Shown piece after piece: positions 5,836 through 11,620 of a stretch of DNA of 11,620 nucleotides. Below the pieces are notes generated by a model that saw nothing but the letters and a program-made list of their open reading frames with translations, was not told the origin of the DNA and ran no database searches. Made by a program: the position numbers and the translations under genes. Origin of the DNA: Bacillota bacterium (lineage in GTDB: Bacteria > Bacillota > Clostridia > Peptostreptococcales > Anaerovoracaceae); NCBI GenBank assembly GCA_016283945.1, contig JAEENW010000188.1, forward strand, positions 1 through 11,620, given 5' to 3'. Within the stretch, counting starts at the first letter, position 1; every line of letters starts with the position of its first letter.

Positions 5836-7676
5836 AGACCAGAATAGCGCTGCTCGGACAGCCGAATTCCGGAAAATCCACGGTTTTCAACGCTTTGACA
5901 GGTTCGCGCCAGCACGTCGGCAACTGGCCCGGCAAGACCGTCGAGAAGTGCGACGGGTATTACAGTTATGACGGGGTCAGATACACCGTCACAGACCTCC
6001 CGGGAAGCTACGGCCTCACGGGCAACTCGGACGAAGAGCTCATAACCGCCGACTTCATAAAGACGGGGCAGGCCGATCTGACCTGCATACTGGTCGACGC
6101 CTCCCAGCTCGAGCGAAGCATGTACATGGTGGCGGAGTTCGCTTCCATGGGCGCGCCCGCCGTGCTCATACTGAACATGATGGACGTCGCTAAGTCCCAG
6201 GGCAAGAGCATAGACGCGAAGCTTCTCGAAAAGCGCCTCGGCATCCCCGTGCTGCCCTTCGTGGCGGCGGAAAAGGGCGGATACGACGAGCTGAAGGCCC
6301 TGCTGGCGAAGGAGCTGCAGTCTCCCCATATGCTGAGCTCCGCTCCCGCGGGAAGCGGCGAGGGCGGGGTGCTCGCCGAGAACAGCGCCAAGTTCGAATG
6401 GGTCGGAAGGATGCTCGAAGGCGTCTCCTCCGCGCGCAGCTCCGGCTACAGGCTCTCAAAGCTCGACAGGCTCGTGCTCAAGCCCGTCACCGGAAAGTTC
6501 GTGTGCGTCGGCATAATCCTGCTGGCGTTCCTCGTGGCCATGGTCATCTGCATACCCTTCATGAGCATAGGCTCCATGATCCCCATGGTCCTTCACGGAC
6601 CGGTGGAGAGCCTGCTCTCGGGCCTGGGCGTGCACAAGTGGCTGGTCTCGATCTTCAGCTCGATGCTGCCCAACGTGCTGTATTTCTCGGTCTCCATGGC
6701 TGCCTTCGTCTTCGGAGTCAACCTGGTGTTCGGATATCTTGAGGAGGTAGGCTTCCTCGCGAGGGCGGCTTACCAGTTCGACGGCATGCTCTCCGGGCTG
6801 GGCCTTCAGGGCAAGGCCATAGCGCCCATACTCATGGGCTTTGGCTGCACCATAGGCGGCACCTGCGGCACCAGGGTCATGGACAACTGGGGCCAGAGGA
6901 TGCTCGCGATGGCCGTGGTCTGGGCAGTTCCCTGCGGATCGATCTGGGCTATGGTCCCGGTGGTCTCGGGCATGTTCTTCTCCCCGGCGGGGACCCTGCT
7001 GGTCTGCGTCGCGGTGCTGGCTTACATGGTGCTGCTCATGACCATCGTTTCTAAGGTCTTCGGGAAGAAGCTCGCTCCGGCCGAGAGCCGCAGCGGCCTC
7101 ATCATGGAGCTTCCGCCGTACCACAAGGCTCACTGGAAGCACATCATAAAGGAGGCATTCGTCAAGGCTTACGGCATCTTCAAGCGCGCGCTCGGGACCG
7201 TCACTCTCGTGTCCCTGTTCTTCTGGGCGCTCTCCTTCAGCTCCACGGGCGATATCGCCGGAAGCCTTCTCTACCGCATAGGCACCGCGATCGAGCCCGT
7301 CACCAGGATCTTCGGCCTCGGCTGGAGGACCTTCATGGCCTTCCTGACCGCCGGCTTCGCCAAGGAGGCGGTGCTCGGCGTGCTCAACGCCATATTCACG
7401 GGGCAGGGGAGCATCATGGACATGACCTTCAAGACCGGCGCCGTAACTGTCGACAACAGCATGCTCGGCGTGCTCATGACTCAGACCATATCGAAGGCCG
7501 AGGCTCTCGCCTTCATATTCGCGAGCACCTTCAGCGTGCCCTGCGTGATGGCTCTGAGCACCACCTACAGGGAGTCGCACTCGCTCAAGTGGACCGCGAG
7601 GATAGCGGGCTTCTACATCGGCTGCGCTCTCATACTCGCGGGCATAGTCTATCACCTGGCTTCGCTGTTCCTGTAG
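5832..7676 (+). CDS. feoB: FeoB, ferrous iron transporter with GTPase domain
   Basis: This 614-residue inner-membrane permease imports Fe(II). The N-terminal G domain shows G1 GQPNSGKST (9-17), G3 DLPGSYGL (55-62) and G4 NMMD (115-118). A helical region follows (about 180-215), then about eight or more hydrophobic segments from residue 222 onward. The two Gate-like motifs are present but divergent. Gate 1 reads GFGCTIGGTCGTR (336-348) with VPCGSIW (366-372), where well-studied FeoBs have GFGCNVPA...ATR and CGARLPVY. Gate 2 reads VPCVMALSTTYRES (569-582). Candidate metal-path cysteines are C339, C345, C368 and C571. The protein is shorter than E. coli FeoB (773) because the C-terminal tail is short. 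No FeoC is seen. It overlaps feoA by 4 bp. Iron is the best substrate guess; manganese or another divalent metal cannot be excluded. Confidence 0.93.
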   Translation: MKTRIALLGQPNSGKSTVFNALTGSRQHVGNWPGKTVEKCDGYYSYDGVRYTVTDLPGSYGLTGNSDEELITADFIKTGQADLTCILVDASQLERSMYMVAEFASMGAPAVLILNMMDVAKSQGKSIDAKLLEKRLGIPVLPFVAAEKGGYDELKALLAKELQSPHMLSSAPAGSGEGGVLAENSAKFEWVGRMLEGVSSARSSGYRLSKLDRLVLKPVTGKFVCVGIILLAFLVAMVICIPFMSIGSMIPMVLHGPVESLLSGLGVHKWLVSIFSSMLPNVLYFSVSMAAFVFGVNLVFGYLEEVGFLARAAYQFDGMLSGLGLQGKAIAPILMGFGCTIGGTCGTRVMDNWGQRMLAMAVVWAVPCGSIWAMVPVVSGMFFSPAGTLLVCVAVLAYMVLLMTIVSKVFGKKLAPAESRSGLIMELPPYHKAHWKHIIKEAFVKAYGIFKRALGTVTLVSLFFWALSFSSTGDIAGSLLYRIGTAIEPVTRIFGLGWRTFMAFLTAGFAKEAVLGVLNAIFTGQGSIMDMTFKTGAVTVDNSMLGVLMTQTISKAEALAFIFASTFSVPCVMALSTTYRESHSLKWTARIAGFYIGCALILAGIVYHLASLFL

Positions 7677-7743
7677 CGTGGGAGCCTGCGGGACACGGCG
7701 CCCATGAACAGGCGCGGCCGCTCCGCATAAATCCCCCTTACCG

Positions 7744-7772
7744 TTGCGAAGACAGGGAGAAAATGATATAAT
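7744..7772 (+). promoter_or_regulatory. promoter of the MFS transporter gene
   Basis: TTGCGA (7744-7749) and a perfect TATAAT (7767-7772) are separated by 17 bp. The start point would fall near 7779, giving a leader of about 77 nt before the ATG at 7856. Confidence 0.75.
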
Positions 7773-7774
7773 AC

Positions 7775-7809
7775 GCGGCGGTCCGGAGTACCGGGCTGCC
7801 GCTTCTTTT
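7775..7809 (+). terminator. strong hairpin plus T-rich run after feoB
   Basis: GCGGCGGTCCGG (7775-7786) pairs over 12 bp, with two G-U type pairs, with CCGGGCTGCCGC (7791-7802) around an AGTA loop. TTCTTTT follows at 7803-7809. It is 98 bases after the feoB stop and may terminate that transcript. Its 5' arm begins within three bases of the MFS promoter's -10, so RNA started there would lack part of the stem. Confidence 0.6.
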
Positions 7810-7855
7810 CTGACTTCACAGACACGACCATTGAAACGGAGCAAGTGACACTCAT

Positions 7856-9034
7856 ATGGCAAAGCTAAACAAGGACCAGCTGATCGTCTTCATCGGAACG
7901 ATACTGTTCCAGATAGGCGTAGGCATCTATTCCAACGCGGCGGGCACGCTCTTCGCCGCCATGAGGCTCGCGGAGAACTATCCCGTGGCCTACATGTCCA
8001 TGTACTACGGGATAAGGGGCATAGGAATGGCGGTGTTCGCCATCATAGCCGTGCCTCAGTTCTTCAAGGTGAAGAGCAAGATAAGCTACCTGGTGCTGGT
8101 CGAGATCGTCAGCATCGCCTCCTTCATGATCTTCCTGTTCGGAACGGGCCGGACGATCTGGATCATAGCGGCGGTGCTCGTGGCCTTCGGCTTCTGCTGC
8201 CTGGGCATCACCACCCCATACATACTGAACCAGTGGATGCCGGGCTTCGCCGGCACCGCGACGGGCGTCGCGATGGCCTGCTACGGAGTGGCGGGAGCCA
8301 TATTCAACCCGCTCGTCTCCAGCTGGTCCAAGGCCGGCGGCTGGAAGTCCGCGAACATCAAGATGGCGCTCTTCACGGCCGCGCTCTGCGCGATAGGGCT
8401 GATCATGATATTCAGAAAGCCCATCCCCAACGACACCAGGACCTCGGGAGGGCAGAGCGGCCTCAGAGTCGTCATCGAGGACAAGAAGCTCTTCGCCCTC
8501 GTGACCCTCGGCACCCTGGCCTCGAGCTGCACCTACATGTTCAGCCAGTACATGGGGACCTACGCGACGGATCTCGGCTACGATCTCTCCGTGGGCGCTA
8601 CCATGAGCACTCTCAGCAACATCGGAAACATCGCCTGGAAGATAGTCTTCGGAATCGCCTGCGACAGGATAGGGCCTCACAAGCCCATACTCTTCACCCT
8701 TTGGGTGACGGTGCTCACCTTCGGCGGCTTTGCCTTCCTCAACGGATCGCAGCTCGCGCTCTACGCCTCCGCCTTCCTCTACTCGATGTGCTTCTCGGCG
8801 GGAGCCATAGGCTTCTCGAGGCTTTGTATGAGCTCCTACGACGTGGAGGGCTATAAGAAGTACTCGCCGCTGCACAGCTGCATCAACTCCCTGGCGGGAG
8901 CGCTGTATTCCTTCTCCGCGGGTCCGATGATCACGCGCATGGGCAACTACAACTATCTGTTCATCGCCTGCACGGTCCTGATAATCATCTCGACCGCGGC
9001 GATAACGCAGCTGCTGAAGCGTTTAAACCCTTGA
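7856..9034 (+). CDS. MFS transporter, substrate unknown
   Basis: This 392-residue protein has the length and hydrophobicity of a 12-helix major facilitator. It has two halves joined by a polar loop at about 186-212 (FRKPIPNDTRTSGGQSGLRV). The first helix starts at about residue 9 (LIVFIGTILFQIGVGIYSNA). NQWMPGFAGTATGVAMACYG (125-144) resembles the helix-5 motif of oxalate/formate- and cyanate-type MFS members. CDRIGPHKP (269-277) is the loop 8-9 equivalent of the MFS D-R-x-G motif. The ribosome site is weak (ACGGAG, 7836-7841, 14 bases from the ATG). It has its own promoter and is not obviously coupled to feoAB. Substrate cannot be deduced; organic anions are possible, as is iron-chelate or drug export. 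Confidence 0.88.
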   Translation: MAKLNKDQLIVFIGTILFQIGVGIYSNAAGTLFAAMRLAENYPVAYMSMYYGIRGIGMAVFAIIAVPQFFKVKSKISYLVLVEIVSIASFMIFLFGTGRTIWIIAAVLVAFGFCCLGITTPYILNQWMPGFAGTATGVAMACYGVAGAIFNPLVSSWSKAGGWKSANIKMALFTAALCAIGLIMIFRKPIPNDTRTSGGQSGLRVVIEDKKLFALVTLGTLASSCTYMFSQYMGTYATDLGYDLSVGATMSTLSNIGNIAWKIVFGIACDRIGPHKPILFTLWVTVLTFGGFAFLNGSQLALYASAFLYSMCFSAGAIGFSRLCMSSYDVEGYKKYSPLHSCINSLAGALYSFSAGPMITRMGNYNYLFIACTVLIIISTAAITQLLKRLNP

Positions 9035-9059
9035 CCCTGTCAAGCTTTTGTGCTATATT
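9031..9059 (+). promoter_or_regulatory. promoter of the T-box/thrS transcript
   Basis: TTGACC (9031-9036) and TATATT (9054-9059) are 17 bp apart. The -35 overlaps the MFS stop codon (9032-9034), so the two genes are packed without a spacer. RNA would start near 9066, just before the T-box fold. Confidence 0.8.
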
Positions 9060-9080
9060 AACCGCATATTTGCAATATAA

Positions 9081-9334
9081 GGCTGTGAAAAGGACGCCCG
9101 CGTTCGGAAACCCCAGAGAGGTCCCTCAAGGCTGGAAGGGGACCGGCGGAAGAACGCTGTGGGCCACCACCTTGGAGCTGCCCGCCGAAGCGCCGCAAGG
9201 CGTCTAGACCGGGACGGGTCCTCCCGTTACAGAGGAGTAGAGCGACGGATGTCCGGAAGGCTTCCGTAAGCAGGGTGGAACCGTGGAATGCATAGCATCT
9301 CACCCCTGACATACAAGGGGTGAGATTTTCTTTT
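9081..9334 (+). promoter_or_regulatory. T-box riboswitch for threonine, upstream of thrS
   Basis: This is a complete T-box leader that senses uncharged tRNA by pairing with its anticodon and 3' end. Stem I pairs GCGTTC (9100-9105) with GAACGC (9152-9157) and GGTCCC (9120-9125) with GGGACC (9139-9144), with AGAGAG (9115-9120) and GCTGGAAG (9131-9138) as the distal loop motifs. The specifier is ACC (9166-9168), followed by A, a threonine codon; a second ACC follows directly. The T-box sequence is AGGGTGGAACCGTG (9272-9285). Its flanks pair with CACCCCT (9301-9307): AGGG with CCCT and GTG with CAC, leaving the 7-nt bulge TGGAACC (9276-9282). The same bases form the 5' arm of the terminator, so antitermination and termination exclude each other. 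Uncharged tRNA-Thr should switch thrS on. Confidence 0.95.
9297..9334 (+). terminator. T-box conditional terminator
   Basis: ATCTCACCCC (9297-9306) pairs with GGGGTGAGAT (9317-9326) around a 10-nt loop, followed by TTTCTTTT (9327-9334). It forms when tRNA-Thr is charged and stops transcription before thrS. Confidence 0.95.
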
Positions 9335-9395
9335 GCCCTAAGCAGCTCTGATCCGCGTCCCCGGCGGCGCGGACGTCACACACGGAGGAAAACAA

Positions 9396-11147
9396 ATGTC
9401 TGAAGAAAGCAAATTCACGTTCGAGAACGAGGAGTACCGCCATACGTACTGGCACAGCTGCTCCCACATCATGGCTCAGGCCGTCAAGCGCCTGTGGCCC
9501 GAGGTCAAGCTCGCGATCGGCCCCGCCATCAAGGAGGGCTGGTACTACGATATGCTCGCTCCCTTCGCCTTCACTCCCGAGCACATGGAGAAGATCGAGG
9601 AGGAGATGAGGAAGATCTGCAAGGAGAAGCTCAGGATCGAGCGCTTCGAGCTTTCCAGAGAGGAGGCTCTCGAGCTCATGAAGGACGAGCCCTTCAAGAT
9701 CGAGCTGATCAATGACCTCCCCGAGGGAGAGCCCATCTCCTTCTATAAGCAGGGCGAGTTCACCGATCTCTGCGCCGGCCCGCACCTCGACAGCACCGGC
9801 CGCGTCAAGGGCAACGCCATCAAGCTGCTCACCTGCAACGCCGCCTACTGGAGAGGAGACTCCAGCAGGGAGACCCTTCAGAGGATCTACGGCATCGCCT
9901 TCCCGAAGAAGGACGAGCTCGACGAGTACCTCGAGAGGATCGAGGAGGCCAAGAGAAGGGACCACAGAAAGATCGGCAAGGAGCTCGAGCTCTTCGCGTT
10001 CAGGGATGAGGCTCCCGGCTTCCCGTTCTACCTGCCCAAGGGCATGGTGCTCAGGAACGGGCTCATCGACTACTGGAGGCAGATCCACAAGAAGTGGGAT
10101 TACGTCGAGATCATGACCCCGCAGATCATGAAGCGCACCCTCTGGGAGACCTCCGGCCACTGGGATCACTACAAGGACAACATGTACACGACGGTCATCG
10201 AGGATGAGGATTACGCCATCAAGCCGATGAACTGCCCCGGCTCCATACTGGTATACCAGACCGCGCCCAGAAGCTATAAGGACCTGCCGCTGCGCTACGG
10301 CGAGCTCGGCATCGTGCACAGGCACGAGATCTCCGGCGCCCTGCACGGAATGTTCAGGGTGAGGTGCTTCACTCAGGACGACGCCCACATCCTGCTCGCG
10401 AAGGAGCAGATCCAGGACGAGGTGGTCCGCATCACCAGGCTCATCGACGAGGTCTACAACGTCTTCGGCCTGCCCTACAAGATCGTGCTCTCCACCATGC
10501 CCGAGGATCACATCGGCACCAGAGAGGACTGGGAGAAGGCTGAGAACGCCCTCGCGGACGCGATCACCTCGATCGGCAAGACCTACGAGCTCAACCCCGG
10601 CGACGGAGCCTTCTACGGCCCGAAGCTCGACTTCCACGTCACCGACTGCCTCGGCAGAGTCTGGCAGTGCGGCACCATCCAGCTCGACTACCAGCTGCCC
10701 GGAAGGTTCGGCATCGACTACATCGACGCCAACGGCGAGAAGCAGACTCCGGTCATGATCCACCGCGTCGTCTACGGCTCCATCGAGCGCTTCATCGGCG
10801 TCATCACCGAGCACTTCGCGGGAGCCTTCCCGACCTGGCTCGCTCCGGTGCAGGTAAAGATCCTGCCCGTAACCGACAGGGCTCTGGACTACGCCAAGGG
10901 CATCAAGGCCAGACTCGACGACAAGGGCTACAGAGTCGAGGTCGACGACCGCAGCGAGAAGATCGGCAAGAAGATCCGCGACGCCCAGATGCAGAAGATC
11001 CCCTACATGCTCATCGTGGGCGACAGGGACATCGAGAACCAGACCGTCTCTCCGAGGCACAGGAGCGAGGGCGACCTCGGCGCCATGAGCTTCGAGGAGT
11101 TCGAGTCCATGCTCTGCAAGGTCGTGGAGAGCAAGGAGCTCAAGTAG
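9396..11147 (+). CDS. thrS: threonyl-tRNA synthetase lacking the N-terminal TGS domain
   Basis: This class II synthetase charges tRNA-Thr and edits mischarged Ser-tRNA-Thr. It has 583 residues against 642 in E. coli, and its first residues already lead into the editing domain, so the usual TGS domain is absent. Editing landmarks are HSCSH (20-24) and CAGPH (126-130). In the catalytic core, MNCPG holds C280, DDAH holds H331 and MIHR holds H456, which line up with E. coli zinc ligands C334, H385 and H511 at a constant offset of 54-55. Motif 2 lies near HRHEISGALHGMFRVRCF (308-325). The anticodon-binding domain covers about 483-583. GGAGG (9383-9387) is eight bases from the ATG and no upstream in-frame start offers a TGS region, so the short N-terminus looks real. 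Expression is controlled by the T-box leader. Confidence 0.97.
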   Translation: MSEESKFTFENEEYRHTYWHSCSHIMAQAVKRLWPEVKLAIGPAIKEGWYYDMLAPFAFTPEHMEKIEEEMRKICKEKLRIERFELSREEALELMKDEPFKIELINDLPEGEPISFYKQGEFTDLCAGPHLDSTGRVKGNAIKLLTCNAAYWRGDSSRETLQRIYGIAFPKKDELDEYLERIEEAKRRDHRKIGKELELFAFRDEAPGFPFYLPKGMVLRNGLIDYWRQIHKKWDYVEIMTPQIMKRTLWETSGHWDHYKDNMYTTVIEDEDYAIKPMNCPGSILVYQTAPRSYKDLPLRYGELGIVHRHEISGALHGMFRVRCFTQDDAHILLAKEQIQDEVVRITRLIDEVYNVFGLPYKIVLSTMPEDHIGTREDWEKAENALADAITSIGKTYELNPGDGAFYGPKLDFHVTDCLGRVWQCGTIQLDYQLPGRFGIDYIDANGEKQTPVMIHRVVYGSIERFIGVITEHFAGAFPTWLAPVQVKILPVTDRALDYAKGIKARLDDKGYRVEVDDRSEKIGKKIRDAQMQKIPYMLIVGDRDIENQTVSPRHRSEGDLGAMSFEEFESMLCKVVESKELK

Positions 11148-11216
11148 CACGTGAAAGGGGCTGCGGTCTTCAATTAGCGCGCAGGGCTTCGGCTAGCAGA
11201 AAAGCATACTTAATCA

Positions 11217-11247
11217 GACCCGTCCGGTCATCCGGACGGGTCTTTTT
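11217..11247 (+). terminator. intrinsic terminator of thrS
   Basis: GACCCGTCCGG (11217-11227) pairs perfectly over 11 bp with CCGGACGGGTC (11232-11242) around TCAT, followed by TTTTT (11243-11247). It lies 69 bases after the thrS stop. Confidence 0.96.
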
Positions 11248-11283
11248 GTGTGCCTGTACTGGCAGAAAATGTAAGCGATGGTA

Positions 11284-11315
11284 TTGACGCGCAGCTCTGG
11301 AATATGTTATATAAT
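11284..11315 (+). promoter_or_regulatory. promoter of the right-edge ORF
   Basis: TTGACG (11284-11289) precedes the AT-rich TTATATAAT (11307-11315). The -10 could be TATATA (11308-11313, 18-bp spacer) or TATAAT (11310-11315, 20-bp spacer). Either puts the start point at about 11320-11322, directly at the ATG of the following ORF. Confidence 0.7.
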
Positions 11316-11323
11316 AGCAGAGA

Positions 11324-11620
11324 TGGAAATATTAGACACTTATTTCGAAAAGGAGAGCTACGGCATCGCCGTGGCCAGGGCGCTCGCCGAAGAAGAGGGC
11401 AGCCCGAGGATAAGGCTCGCAGGCAGTCCGGACAGCGCGGAACTCTGCTTTTCAGGCTATCCTCCGCTCAGCCAGGTCCTGTCGGAGATCGACAGAGCTC
11501 TCGCGCGGCGTGAAGAGAAGGAGGCGGGACCGGGCGCGGAGCAGCTGGATCCGGACAAAGCCGCCGGAACTAAAGCTCAGGTCAGACCGGAATCCCGCCC
11601 GGGCGAGTCCGCGGCCTGCG
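11324..11620 (+). CDS. unidentified ORF, partial at right edge, apparently leaderless
   Basis: An ATG at 11324 opens a frame with no stop to the right edge (99 codons). It begins MEILDTYFEKESYGIAVARA and uses codons typical of the window (GAG, GCC, CTC, AGG). Residues 1 to about 67 look like a compact domain; from about 68 the sequence turns Ala/Pro/Gly/charge-rich (GPGAEQLDPDKAAG and onward), like a linker to a further domain beyond the edge. No Shine-Dalgarno precedes the ATG, which sits two to four bases from the predicted transcription start. An AAGGAG inside the ORF (11351-11356) is 15 bases before an in-frame GTG (11372), a possible alternative start. The strong terminator before it makes this a new transcription unit. 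I do not recognise the family. Confidence 0.6.

Noticed and set aside
6456..7862. Long open frame on the minus strand opposite feoB
   Set aside because: Its sequence is repetitive His/Glu/Arg-rich antisense of membrane-helix codons, with no recognisable domain and no promoter.
9162..9164. GGC as a glycine specifier in the T-box
   Set aside because: GGG (9161-9163) pairs with CCC (9097-9099) in Stem I; ACC falls in the loop, is followed by a purine, and matches the downstream threonyl-tRNA synthetase.
9300..11150. Very long open frame on the minus strand opposite thrS
   Set aside because: It mirrors thrS codon by codon (GAG/CTC-rich DNA yields Leu/Val/Asp/Glu-rich low-complexity sequence), has no family motif, and thrS itself is unmistakable.
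1..11620. CRISPR array, insertion sequence, tRNA or rRNA genes
   Set aside because: No regularly spaced repeats, transposase-like protein, terminal inverted repeats, or tRNA/rRNA sequences were seen.

Overview
The window is a compact, high-GC stretch (roughly 60% by eye) with every convincing gene on the + strand. It looks like a Gram-positive anaerobe of the Clostridia. The evidence is an alpha2-type glycyl-tRNA synthetase, a T-box riboswitch in front of thrS, strong AGGAGG-type ribosome binding sites, TTGACA/TATAAT-like promoters, a FeoA/FeoB pair and an M18 aminopeptidase. Arginine is often AGG and lysine mostly AAG. I cannot name a genus.

Layout. (1) 1-1495: glyS and its terminator, with a possible 7-codon tail of an upstream gene. 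(2) 1554-4196: an M18 metallo-aminopeptidase and, 27 bp downstream, an unusual protein joining an N-terminal NimA/PNPOx-like FMN split barrel to a C-terminal TerD-like domain. (3) 4320-5365: a three-part regulator (XRE helix-turn-helix, zinc ribbon, C-terminal domain), then a 77-residue seven-cysteine protein and a bidirectional-looking terminator. (4) 5420-7676: iron uptake locus feoAB. Its 170-nt leader carries two TTAG-N6-CTAA operator-like boxes with a small terminator/anti-terminator arrangement between them. (5) 7744-9034: an MFS transporter with its own promoter, which runs straight into a strong GC hairpin. (6) 9031-11247: promoter, complete T-box leader, thrS lacking the usual TGS domain, and terminator. 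(7) 11284-11620: a strong promoter and the start of an unidentified ORF that appears leaderless and runs off the right edge.

How it works together. Two tRNA synthetases, a peptidase and feoAB are housekeeping or nutritional genes. thrS should be induced when tRNA-Thr is uncharged, through the T-box. feoAB is probably repressed by a DtxR/MntR-type metalloregulator and may also be attenuated in its leader. The least ordinary element is the flavin-barrel/TerD fusion downstream of the aminopeptidase. No other Ter-system gene lies in the window, so any stress-response role is inference.
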